Assembly: GCA_050181915.1 (NCBI GenBank)
Contig: JBFXCS010000002.1
Coordinates: forward strand, 372,001-436,000
Length of the DNA stretch: 64,000 nt
Direction of reading: 5' to 3'
Origin: JBFXCS01 sp050181915
GTDB lineage: Bacteria; Actinomycetota; Thermoleophilia; Miltoncostaeales; Miltoncostaeaceae
The translations under genes and the position numbers were made by a program. Numbering within the stretch: position 1 is the first letter of the stretch; the number at the start of each line of letters is the position of its first letter. Shown one piece after another: positions 29,261-37,050 of this stretch. The notes beneath the pieces were generated by a model. The model worked only from the letters and a program-made list of their open reading frames with translations. It made no database searches and was not told the DNA's origin.

Positions 29261-29369
29261 ATGGCGCGTGCGATCGCCCAACGCGAGCTCCGCAAGTCTT
29301 CCCCTCTACACGCGTAATCCCCGCGACGTCGAGGGCCTCAACGGCATCGTCGAGGTCATCGCGCTGTAG
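29261..29369 (+). pseudogene. Collapsed toxin-antitoxin module (antitoxin start joined to VapC end)
   Basis: ATG at 29261 opens MARAIAQRELRKSS, matching the N-terminus of Phd/YefM antitoxins (usually ...IAQRELRNxSG). In another frame the segment ends LPLYTRNPRDVEGLNGIVEV plus IAL and a stop, matching the C-terminus of PIN-domain VapC toxins. The join is near 29300, so about 120 antitoxin-toxin codons or more are missing. The surviving first frame stops after 18 codons. The last bases overlap the end of the LysR gene. Neither part can be functional. Confidence 0.68.
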
Positions 29370-30243
29370 CCAGCCGCCCGCGCGCGTGGTCGAGGAAGGC
29401 CGCGGCGGCGGGGCTGAGGGCGCCGCGAGCGCGCCACGCCAGGGCCGAGGTGCGGGTGAGCTCGGGGCTCGTGGCGGCCACGGCGAGAGGTGGTCCGGGC
29501 TCGCCGGGCATCGACCGGGGCAGGAACGCGATGCCGAGGCCGCGCGAGGCGAGCGCCCGGGCGGCGGTGAACCCCATCGCCTCGACCACGATGCGCGGAC
29601 GGAAGCCCTGCTGCGCGCAGGCCTGCTCCACGATGCCGCGCATCGCCGAGCCCGGCGGGAACATCACGAAGGGCTCGTCGCGCAGGTCGGCCAGGCGCAC
29701 GCGGCGGCGGCCGCCCAGCGGCCCGTCGGGCGCGCCCCCCACCACCAGCGGCTCGGTGAGCACCGGCTCCACGGTGAGCCCGCGCAGGTCGAGCGGCTCG
29801 GCCAGGATGACCACGGCCACGTCGAGGTCGCCGTCGCGCACCATCCCGATCATCCGCTCGGCCGTGTCCTCGTAGAGCAGCATCTCGATGCCCGGGTTGG
29901 CGGCGGAGAACTCGCGCACCAGGCCGGGCACGTCGGGCGCTGACGAATGCCACGCCCCCACCCGCACCACGCCGGCCAGCGCGCCGCCGTGGGCATCCAT
30001 CTCGGCGCGGGCGGCGTCCACCTCGCCCAGGATCCTCTCGGCCCGGGCCAGGAAGGCCTCGCCCGCCGCGGTGGTGCGCACGCCCGGGCGGCCGCGCTCC
30101 AGCAGGGTCACCCCCAGCTCCGCCTCGAGGCGCTGAACCTGGTGGGAGATCGCCGGCTGCGCGACCCCCAGCGCGTCGGCGGCGCGGCGGAAGCCGCCCC
30201 GGCGGGCGACCTCGGCGAAGTAGCGCAGCTGACGCAGCTCCAT
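29356..30243 (-). CDS. LysR family transcriptional regulator
   Basis: A 295-aa LysR protein. The N-terminal winged helix is typical (MELRQLRYFAEVARRGGFRR, VAQPAISHQVQRLEAELG) and is followed by a periplasmic-binding-like effector domain from about residue 90 (FVMFPPGSAMRGIVEQACAQ, GLGIAFLP). It is divergent from the acyl-CoA ligase/aldehyde dehydrogenase operon and probably controls it in response to a pathway intermediate, as LysR proteins usually do for the adjacent divergent operon. Start MELRQLRYF is the family standard. Confidence 0.93.
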   Translation of the reverse strand: MELRQLRYFAEVARRGGFRRAADALGVAQPAISHQVQRLEAELGVTLLERGRPGVRTTAAGEAFLARAERILGEVDAARAEMDAHGGALAGVVRVGAWHSSAPDVPGLVREFSAANPGIEMLLYEDTAERMIGMVRDGDLDVAVVILAEPLDLRGLTVEPVLTEPLVVGGAPDGPLGGRRRVRLADLRDEPFVMFPPGSAMRGIVEQACAQQGFRPRIVVEAMGFTAARALASRGLGIAFLPRSMPGEPGPPLAVAATSPELTRTSALAWRARGALSPAAAAFLDHARGRLATAR

Positions 30244-30270
30244 GATCGCGAATCACTATCAGCTCGATCC

Positions 30271-30311
30271 CGAACGCGTCTTTGACACGATCGAACGCGG
30301 TCCGCCAGACT
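30271..30311 (+). promoter_or_regulatory. LysR-controlled promoter region with direct repeat
   Basis: The gap between LysR and the ligase gene holds TTGACA (30282-30287) with CAGACT 18 bp downstream as a weak -10. Two copies of CGAACGCG (30271-30278 and 30292-30299), 21 bp apart or two helical turns, flank the -35. They are candidate regulator half-sites. A canonical T-N11-A LysR box was not verified. Confidence 0.45.
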
Positions 30312-30346
30312 GGCGCCCGCCCGCCGCCGACCAGGAGCACCCGTCG

Positions 30347-31984
30347 ATGACCCGGACCGACGCCGCGCAGGAGTGGAGTGACTGGTACCGGCGCGAGGAC
30401 CCCGCCGCCTGGGTGCTGCCGCGCATCCTGCGCGAGCGCGCCGAGGCCCACCCCGACCGCGACTACCTGCGCTACGGCGACGGCCCGTGGCTGTCGTACG
30501 GGGAGATCAACACGCGCGCCGACCGGATCGCGAACGCGCTGATCGCCCGGGGCCTGCGGCCGGGCGAGGCGGTCTCGACCCTGCTGCCCAACTCGGTCGA
30601 GAACCTCGTCACCTGGTTCGGCATCCAGAAGGCCGGCGGCGTCCAGTGTCCGATCAACCTCGCCTACCGCGGCGCCTTCCTGTCGTGGGTGATCAACCTG
30701 CCGCGCTCCCGCTTCCTCGTGATCGGCGACTCGCACCTCGCGGAGCTCAACCGGGTGGAGGGCGAGCTGCCGGACCTGGAGCGCGTGATCGTGCACGAGA
30801 CCGGCGCGCGCGACGGCGAGGACCCCGGCCTGCCCTGGGAGCCGTGGTCGGCGCTCGCCGACGCCCCCGACGCCGACCCCGGCGTCGATGTCTCCTGGAC
30901 CGACGACGCGCGCATCATGTTCACCTCGGGCACCACGGGGCGCAGCAAGGGGGCGATCAAGCAGCACGCCTCCGACTACTTCTCGGGCCGCACCTACATC
31001 GAGGTGTGCGGGGTCACCGCCGACGACACCTTCTTCAGCTGCCTGCCCCTGTTCCACTCGAACGCGCAGGTGCTGGCGGCGTACCCGGCGATGATCGCGG
31101 GCGCGCGCATCGCGTTCGTCGAGCGCTACTCGTCGCAGCGCTTCTGGACCCAGGTGGCGGACGCCGGGGCGACGATCCTCAACACCGTCAGCGCCATCAA
31201 CTACTTCATCTGGAACACGCCGCCGTCGGAGGGCGATCGCGCCCACGGGGTGAGCCGCATCATGGCGATGCCGGCGCCGAAGGACATCTACCGCGAGTTC
31301 GAGGAGCGCTTCGGCATCCGCTTCATCGAGGGCTACGGCCTCACCGAGACCGGCATGGTCACCTACCACCCGCCGGGCCGGCCGCCGCGCCCCGGCAGCT
31401 GCGGCGTGGCGACGCCCGGGTTCGAGGTGTCGGTGGTGCAGCCGGGCACCGACCTGCCGCTGCCGCCCGACGCCCCGGGCGAGATCGTCGTCGACATGAA
31501 GATCCCGAACATCGTCATGCGCACCTACGCGGGGATGCCGGAGAAGACCGCCGAGGACTTCCGCAACCTGAAGCTCCACACCGGCGACCTCGGCCGCATG
31601 GACGAGGACGGCTACCTCTACTTCCTCGACCGGGTGAAGGACTACATCCGCCGCCGCGGCGAGAACGTCAGCTCGATGGAGGTCGAGCACGTCGTCACCT
31701 CCCACCCGCACGTGCTGGAGGCGGCGGCGGTCGGGGTGAGGGCCGACGAGGGTGCCTCGGCGGAGGACGAGATCCTGATCTGCGTGGTGGCGCGCGACGG
31801 CGTGGAGCTGGACGCGGCGGCGCTGCTCGACTGGTGCGCCGACCAGATGCCGTACTTCGCGGTGCCCCGCTACCTGCGCGCCATGGACCACCTGCCGAAG
31901 ACCCCGACCGAGCGCGTGCGCAAGGTGGAGCTGCGCGAGGCCGGCATCACGGCGGACACCTTCGACCGGGGAGCGGCCCGATGA
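30347..31984 (+). CDS. AMP-forming acyl-CoA ligase, CaiC/ANL family
   Basis: A 545-aa adenylate-forming enzyme. The nucleotide motif is MFTSGTTGRSKGA, then EGYGLTETGM, HTGDLGRMDEDGYLYFLDRV, and the C-terminal hinge and catalytic lysine region KTPTERVRKVEL. It activates a carboxylic acid to its CoA thioester; the pattern is nearest to crotonobetaine/carnitine- and related CoA ligases, but the substrate is open. AGGAG lies about 11 nt before the ATG. It is first gene of a three-gene overlapping operon with an aldehyde dehydrogenase and a CMD/hydrolase fusion. Confidence 0.88.
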   Translation: MTRTDAAQEWSDWYRREDPAAWVLPRILRERAEAHPDRDYLRYGDGPWLSYGEINTRADRIANALIARGLRPGEAVSTLLPNSVENLVTWFGIQKAGGVQCPINLAYRGAFLSWVINLPRSRFLVIGDSHLAELNRVEGELPDLERVIVHETGARDGEDPGLPWEPWSALADAPDADPGVDVSWTDDARIMFTSGTTGRSKGAIKQHASDYFSGRTYIEVCGVTADDTFFSCLPLFHSNAQVLAAYPAMIAGARIAFVERYSSQRFWTQVADAGATILNTVSAINYFIWNTPPSEGDRAHGVSRIMAMPAPKDIYREFEERFGIRFIEGYGLTETGMVTYHPPGRPPRPGSCGVATPGFEVSVVQPGTDLPLPPDAPGEIVVDMKIPNIVMRTYAGMPEKTAEDFRNLKLHTGDLGRMDEDGYLYFLDRVKDYIRRRGENVSSMEVEHVVTSHPHVLEAAAVGVRADEGASAEDEILICVVARDGVELDAAALLDWCADQMPYFAVPRYLRAMDHLPKTPTERVRKVELREAGITADTFDRGAAR

Positions 31985-33372
31985 CGGAGCTGCCGCGCCA
32001 CCCGCTGATCGTCGGCGGGGAGCGCATCGAGGGGGACGGCTGGATGCCCGTCGTCTCCCCCCACGACGAGCGGCCGATCGCCGAGATGGCCGCCGCCGGG
32101 CGGGAGCAGGTCGACCGCGCCGTGCGCGCCGCCCGCGCCGCCCTGCCGGGCTGGGCGGCGACGCCGCCGGTGGAGCGCGCGGCGATCCTGGAGCGGGTCG
32201 CCCGGGCCCTCGACGACGAGGCCGGCCGCCTGGCCGAGCTGATCCACCGCGAGGAGGGCAAGCCCCTCGGCGAGGCGCAGGCCGAGGTGGCGCGGGCAAA
32301 CGAGGTGGTGCACCACTTCGCCGCCGAGGCCGAGCGGCTGTGGACCGCCCAGCTGCCCGGCCCGACGCTCGCCACCGGCAGCATCGTGCGCCCCGACCCG
32401 ATCGGCGTGGTCGCGGCGATCACGCCGTGGAACTTCCCGGTGGCGCTGGTGGTGTGGAAGCTCGCGCCGGCCCTCGCCGCGGGCTGCACGATCGTGGTGA
32501 AGCCGGCCCAGGAGGCGCCGCTGGCCGCGTGGGCGCTGTGCGACGCCTGCGACCGCGCCGGGCTGCCGCCGGGGGTGGTGAACTGTGTCACCGGCGACGG
32601 CCCGCCGGTGGGCGAGTGGCTGGTCACCCACCCCGGCGTCGACAAGGTGGCCTTCACCGGCTCGCGCCGGGTGGCCGAGATCATCGCCGGCTGGGCCGCG
32701 CCGCGGCTGAAGGCGCTGTCGCTGGAGCTGGGCGGCCACGGGCCGCTGGTGGTGCTGCCGGACGCCGACCTCGACGTGGTCGCCGAGGTCGCCCAGGTGC
32801 AGGGGTACGCGAACTCCGGGCAGGCCTGCTACTCGGTGAACCGGGTGATCGTGCCGCGCGAGCTGGAGGGGGCCGTCACGGAGCGGATCCGCGAGCGGCT
32901 GCCGTCCATCGCCCTCGGCCCGATGGCGACCCGCCGGGGGCTCGACCGCCACGACGCCCTGATCGAGGACGCCCGCGCCACCGGGGCGCGCGTGGAGGGC
33001 GGCGAGCGCCTCGACGGCCGCCGCCTGGCGCCCGCCCTGCTCACCGGCGCCGGCCCCGGCACCCGGGCCGTCGACGAGGAGCCGTTCACCCCGATCGTGA
33101 GCGTGGTGGCGGTGGACGACATCGACGCGGCGGTGCGCGAGGCGAACCGCCCCGACTACGGCTTGGTCGGATACGTGTGCGGCGGCGATCTGCGCCGCAC
33201 GCTGGAGGTCGCGCAATCGATCGAGTGCGGCACCGTCGTCGTGAACGGCTGGCGGGTCGTGGTGCCGTACGCCCCCTACGCCGCCTGGCGCGGGTCGGGG
33301 GTCGGAGCCGAGCTGGGGAGGCACGGGATGGAGGCGTTCGTCCGCTGGCAGCACCTGCGGGTGCTGGCGTGA
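31981..33372 (+). CDS. Aldehyde dehydrogenase family protein
   Basis: A 463-aa NAD(P)-dependent aldehyde dehydrogenase. Visible motifs are ITPWNFPVALVVWKLAPALA, KPAQEAPL, FTGSRRVAE, the general-base Glu in LELGGHGPLV and the nucleophilic Cys in NSGQACYSVNR. It oxidises an aldehyde to acid or acyl product, feeding or following the adjacent acyl-CoA ligase. The start overlaps the ligase stop (ATGA). Slightly shorter than the usual 480-500 aa but complete in motifs. Confidence 0.92.
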   Translation: MTELPRHPLIVGGERIEGDGWMPVVSPHDERPIAEMAAAGREQVDRAVRAARAALPGWAATPPVERAAILERVARALDDEAGRLAELIHREEGKPLGEAQAEVARANEVVHHFAAEAERLWTAQLPGPTLATGSIVRPDPIGVVAAITPWNFPVALVVWKLAPALAAGCTIVVKPAQEAPLAAWALCDACDRAGLPPGVVNCVTGDGPPVGEWLVTHPGVDKVAFTGSRRVAEIIAGWAAPRLKALSLELGGHGPLVVLPDADLDVVAEVAQVQGYANSGQACYSVNRVIVPRELEGAVTERIRERLPSIALGPMATRRGLDRHDALIEDARATGARVEGGERLDGRRLAPALLTGAGPGTRAVDEEPFTPIVSVVAVDDIDAAVREANRPDYGLVGYVCGGDLRRTLEVAQSIECGTVVVNGWRVVVPYAPYAAWRGSGVGAELGRHGMEAFVRWQHLRVLA

Positions 33373-34421
33373 ACCGCACAGAGGTCGGCTGGAGGGAGTT
33401 CGGCCGCGCAACCGGCGGCCGCGGCCCGGTCGCCACCGAGAAGGCGCGCGAGGCGTCGCCGGTGCTGGCCGACGGCGTGGGCGAGTTCATCTTCGCCGAC
33501 GTGTTCTCCCGCTCCGGGCTGTCGGCGCGCGAGCGCGAGCTGGTGACGGTGGCCGTGCTGATGGCGATCGGCGGCGCCGAGCCGCAGCTCGGCCTGCACG
33601 TGCCCGCGGCCCTCGAGTGCGGCGTCGACGGCGACGAGCTGGTGGCGCTGGCCGAGCAGATCACGCCCTACGCCGGCTTCCCCCGCGGGCTGAACGGCCT
33701 GCGCGCCGTGCGCGGGGTGCTGGAGGAGCGGGGCCTGCCGCTGCCGCTGCCGGCCGAGCGGGTCGACCTGGGCGACCACGAGACCCTGGTGGCGGACACC
33801 GGCGGCGAGGGCCGCCCGATCGTGCTGATCCACCCCCTGGGCCTCGACCGGCTGGCCTGGCGCGACCTGGCGCGGGCGCTGGCCCCGTCGCGGCGGGTGA
33901 TCGCCTACGACCTGCGCGGCCACGGCGGGGCGGGCGGCGCGCCGCGCGCCGACGCCGACGGCCTGGTCGCCGATCTGGCGGCCCTGCTGGCGGCGCGCGG
34001 GGTGGAGGGCGTCGACCTCGCCGGCGCCGGATCGGGCGCGCTGCTCGCGGCCCGCGCCGCGCGGGCGCTGGGCGACCGGGTGGGCGCGCTCACCCTCGTG
34101 GGCCCGGTGCCCGCCGCCGGCGGCCTCGCCGCCTGGGTGACCCCGGAGAGCCTGGCCGCCGACGCCTGGCCGATCCGCTACCTGCGCGACCGCGAGCGGC
34201 GCGCCCACCGCGAGGCCTGGGCCCACCTGGAGCAGGAGCTGACGGCGGCCCCGCTCTCCGCGGCCGTCCCCACGGCGGTCGTGGTGGGCACGCGCGACCC
34301 GGGCGCCGGCGCCGCGGCCGCGCAGGCGAGGGACATCGGCGCGACGGTCCACGAGATCGAGGCCGCGGGCCATCTGGTCGCCGTGGAGCGCCCCTCCGAC
34401 GTGGCGCGCCTGCTGGCGTGA
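33369..34421 (+). CDS. Carboxymuconolactone decarboxylase / alpha-beta hydrolase fusion
   Basis: A 350-aa two-domain protein. Residues 5-120 are a CMD/AhpD-like helical domain (LSARERELVTVAVLMAIGGA, LHVPAALECGVDGDELVALA). Residues 130-350 are an alpha/beta-hydrolase fold (IVLIHPLGLDRLAWRDLARA, YDLRGHGGAGG, final AAGHLVAVERPSDV). The order is the reverse of PcaL, which has hydrolase first. At the nucleophile elbow, where GHSxGG is expected, it reads GAGSGA with Gly221 in the serine position, so hydrolase activity is doubtful unless Ser222 substitutes. GTG start overlaps the ALDH stop. Confidence 0.8.
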   Translation: MNRTEVGWREFGRATGGRGPVATEKAREASPVLADGVGEFIFADVFSRSGLSARERELVTVAVLMAIGGAEPQLGLHVPAALECGVDGDELVALAEQITPYAGFPRGLNGLRAVRGVLEERGLPLPLPAERVDLGDHETLVADTGGEGRPIVLIHPLGLDRLAWRDLARALAPSRRVIAYDLRGHGGAGGAPRADADGLVADLAALLAARGVEGVDLAGAGSGALLAARAARALGDRVGALTLVGPVPAAGGLAAWVTPESLAADAWPIRYLRDRERRAHREAWAHLEQELTAAPLSAAVPTAVVVGTRDPGAGAAAAQARDIGATVHEIEAAGHLVAVERPSDVARLLA

Positions 34422-34500
34422 CGAATCCGGGGGGCGGCGGCGGACCCGGTTACAGGCGCCGCCCCCCTCCCGCCGGCCGGCGGGCGCTATCGTCGGCGTC

Positions 34501-34614
34501 GTGAACCGGCCGATCCGCACCCTCCTCACCGGGATCGCGGTCGCCGTGGGCGCCTTCCTGCTGGGAGGCGTCACGGGGCCGATGCTCGGGAGGCGGCGGG
34601 CCGGCAGGCGCTGA
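34501..34614 (+). CDS. Very small single-helix membrane protein
   Basis: A 37-codon reading frame from GTG encoding one hydrophobic helix (LLTGIAVAVGAFLLGG) and a basic end (GRRRAGRR). It fits exactly between flanking genes, ending 8 bp before the oxidoreductase. No clear ribosome site is seen. Short membrane ORFs of this kind are easily missed by gene callers, but they can also arise by chance in high-GC DNA. Confidence 0.4.
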   Translation: MNRPIRTLLTGIAVAVGAFLLGGVTGPMLGRRRAGRR

Positions 34615-34622
34615 GCCGGCCC

Positions 34623-35636
34623 GTGACGATGAGGGCGGCGGTCCAGGAACGGTACGGACCCCCTCACGAGCTGCTCCGCCTGCGGGAGGTGCCGGTTCCG
34701 GCGCTCGGCGACCGCGACGTCCTGGTCCGGGTCGCGGCCGCGTCGGTGAACCCGGCCGACTGGCACCTGCTGCGCGGGGAGCCCCGCGTGGCCCGGCTCC
34801 AGCTGGGCCTCCGCCGCCCGCGCGCGACCATCCTGGGGTGCGACCTGGCCGGGCGCGTCGAGCGGACCGGCCCCGGCGTGACGTCGCTGCGACCCGGCGA
34901 CGAGGTGTTCGGCTGCTCGTTCATGGCGGGGTTCGGCGCCTTCGCCGAGCTCGCCGCCGTCCCCGAGGAGCGCCTCGTCGCCACGCCGGCGAACGCGTCC
35001 CTCGAGCAGGCCGCGGCGGTGCCGCTCGCGGGCATGACCGCGCTGCAGGCGCTGCGCGACCGGGGAGGCGTCGGCCCGGGGCAGAGCGTCCTGGTGATCG
35101 GCGCGTCCGGGGGCGTCGGGACCTTCGCGGTGCAGCTCGCCAAGTGGTTCGGCGCCGACGTGACCGCGGTCTGCAGCGGGCGCAACGCGGAGCTGGTCGA
35201 GTCGCTCGGCGCCGACCGGATCATCGACCACACCCGCCGGGATCCCCTCGCCGGGGACCGCCGCTACGACCTGGTGCTGCAGGTGGCGGGCACCGCGTCC
35301 CCCTCGGCCCTGCGCCGCCTCCTGGTCGCCCGCGGCACCCTGGTCGCGATCAGCGGCGACTCGCAGGGACGCTGGATCGGACCCGTGGGGCGCTCGATCC
35401 GGACCCTGATGCTGGCGCCCCTCGTGCGCGAGCGCCTGGTCGTCTTCACCGTGAAGCCGAACGCCGAGGACCTGCGCTTCCTGCGCGACCGCGTCGCGGC
35501 GGGAGACGTGACCCCGGCGATCGAGCGCACCTACCCCCTCGACGAGATCGCCGCCGCGATCCGGCACGTGGAGGAGGGCCACACCCGCGGCAAGGTGGTC
35601 GTCGTCTCGCAGACGGCGCGCCCGCCGGCCGGCTGA
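34623..35636 (+). CDS. Medium-chain NADPH:quinone-type oxidoreductase
   Basis: A 337-aa MDR-superfamily enzyme without zinc ligands. The N-terminal GroES-like part includes ASVNPADWHLLRGEP and GCDLAGRVERTGPGV. The nucleotide-binding domain has VLVIGASGGVGTFAVQLAKW. It probably reduces quinones or enones using NADPH. It starts at GTG 34623 or ATG 34629. A hairpin follows the stop, and a tiny membrane ORF precedes it. No link to the preceding catabolic operon is certain. Confidence 0.9.
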   Translation: MTMRAAVQERYGPPHELLRLREVPVPALGDRDVLVRVAAASVNPADWHLLRGEPRVARLQLGLRRPRATILGCDLAGRVERTGPGVTSLRPGDEVFGCSFMAGFGAFAELAAVPEERLVATPANASLEQAAAVPLAGMTALQALRDRGGVGPGQSVLVIGASGGVGTFAVQLAKWFGADVTAVCSGRNAELVESLGADRIIDHTRRDPLAGDRRYDLVLQVAGTASPSALRRLLVARGTLVAISGDSQGRWIGPVGRSIRTLMLAPLVRERLVVFTVKPNAEDLRFLRDRVAAGDVTPAIERTYPLDEIAAAIRHVEEGHTRGKVVVVSQTARPPAG

Positions 35637-35645
35637 GAGGGGGTT

Positions 35646-35683
35646 CCGAGGGCGGGCGCGGCACCGACGCGTCCCGCCCTCGG
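35646..35683 (+). terminator. Hairpin after the quinone oxidoreductase
   Basis: An 11-bp perfect stem (CCGAGGGCGGG with CCCGCCCTCGG) around a 16-nt loop, beginning 9 bp after the stop codon. A G-rich rather than U-rich tail follows. Probable terminator and the boundary before the low-GC block. Confidence 0.65.
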
Positions 35684-36102
35684 AGGGGGGAAGCCGGTGT
35701 CCGTGCGAATCGACCGAGCCGCCGCGGATCCGGCGCGACCTAATCTAGACAATTCCAGTTGGGAAAACTAGGTTTCGTCGCGGGGCGGGATCGAGACCGG
35801 GAGATCCCGCCCCTCCCCCTCCTCAGTGCGGCGCACGGTCCCGTAAACCAGTCCGGCCGCACCGTCATCGCGACCGTCGCGCTCGCCATCGGCGAACTGA
35901 TCTCGGCAGCATCACCGAGCGCCGCACGGAAGGAAGGCGACACAGGAAGGGCGGTTGACGCCGCTGGGTCGCCTCGCGGCGGATGGCACCCTCTCGAGTG
36001 CACAAGAAAGGGGGTCACCGGGTTCCCTGTAGCACCATCATTACCTGTTGGCCGACGCGAACCTTCCAGGTGTTCGGAATTCCACGTACGATCCATCCCA
36101 AA
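35684..36102. other. Intergenic stretch without a recognisable gene
   Basis: About 420 bp between the oxidoreductase terminator and the orphan gene. GC falls from flanking levels as the stretch proceeds. Several open frames exist on both strands, but none has a ribosome site, a family motif or consistent codon bias. No inverted repeat ends or integrase fragments were seen. It probably contains the promoter of the downstream gene. Confidence 0.5.
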
Positions 36103-36687
36103 GTGGAATCACATTCCAGTCTCGCGCTCGCCTTGGCAATTGTTGGTGCCGTCACAGGGGTGACGGGACTTTTCGTTGCCATAGCGGCCTTTTGGAGAGA
36201 CAAGGTAACCCTAAGTCTCAATGCCTGGTTTCGAAGGGAGTCCCCGAACGGGCCCCTCCGCTTGGTTGTTGAAGCCGTGAACCGAGGACGTCAGCCTGCA
36301 ACCCTGACCTACTGCCAGGTTGCCGTCTATGAGGTTGAGAAGTCGCTTCGGGAAAGGATCCTGTTCGAACGTCCATCGATTCTGCGGATGTATACGCGCG
36401 CCACGAGAAGGGGTCGGATGTTCCGCCGGGTGGATCTCAGGGGCTTGAACGACTGGCAGAGGCTGCTTGATGTCTCCCGAGGCTCAAACCCGATCCCGCT
36501 AGCCCCTGGGGAAATCTGGAGCACCGAAGTAACTGACATCGAGAGACGTTTGGACACGCTAGCCAACGAGAGATCTTTCGCAGAGCATGCCGAGGTCATT
36601 CTCGTTGCCGTTGTCGTTGACTCACGGGAAGACGTCGATGTCGCACTGCTTCGCCATCGGAGAGACTTCACTCCAGGTTCGACCTGA
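36103..36687 (+). CDS. Orphan membrane protein in a low-GC insert
   Basis: A 194-aa protein from GTG. Residues 5-29 form one membrane helix (LALALAIVGAVTGVTGLFVAIAAFW), followed by a domain of about 160 residues with beta-strand character (LRLVVEAVNRGRQPATLTYC, APGEIWSTEVTDIERRLDTL). GC is about 55%, far below neighbours, and codon use includes many A/T-ending codons, so the gene was probably acquired. It lies on the 3' side of tRNA-Arg, a common integration site. Family unknown. The start is uncertain because reading is open further upstream. Confidence 0.6.
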   Translation: MESHSSLALALAIVGAVTGVTGLFVAIAAFWRDKVTLSLNAWFRRESPNGPLRLVVEAVNRGRQPATLTYCQVAVYEVEKSLRERILFERPSILRMYTRATRRGRMFRRVDLRGLNDWQRLLDVSRGSNPIPLAPGEIWSTEVTDIERRLDTLANERSFAEHAEVILVAVVVDSREDVDVALLRHRRDFTPGST

Positions 36688-36930
36688 GTTCATCCCCTTG
36701 CGCCCGAGACAGCATGCCCCGCGCCATTCTCTCGCCAGCGGCGTGGCCAGCGTGGGGAGGGTCTCGACCGATACGCCGTGAACGATTCGAGGTTCATCCG
36801 CAGTGGGCTTGTGGGGACTGCCCGAGGTCTGCCCGCCTCTCGGCTGCCAAGAGCCGTGGGAATAGAGCATCCCCCAGTTCGGAGCCTCCGCCGGGGGCAA
36901 GATGCCAGTCCAGGACTGGGCCCTCGGTGA

Positions 36931-37004
36931 TGCGCCAGACAGGATTCGAACCTGTGACCTTCGGTTTCGTAGACCGACGCTCTATCCGACTGAGCTACTG
37001 GCGC
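36931..37004 (-). tRNA. tRNA-Arg (anticodon ACG)
   Basis: Read on the minus strand: acceptor GCGCCAG pairs with CTGGCGC, the D-arm is GCTCAGTCGGATAGAGC, the anticodon loop is CTACGAA giving ACG, and the T-arm is CAGGTTCGAATCCTG. Discriminator is A; CCA is not encoded. It should read CGU and, after inosine modification, CGC and CGA. The low-GC orphan gene lies beyond its 3' end. Confidence 0.97.
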
Positions 37005-37050
37005 GGAACGGCCGCGGAGTGTACCAGGCTCTCCGCCGCGGACGGGCGGC

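Noticed and set aside
35740..36163. Open frames on both strands between the oxidoreductase and the orphan gene
   Set aside because: No ribosome site, family motif or codon bias. The three overlapping frames are mutual shadows.
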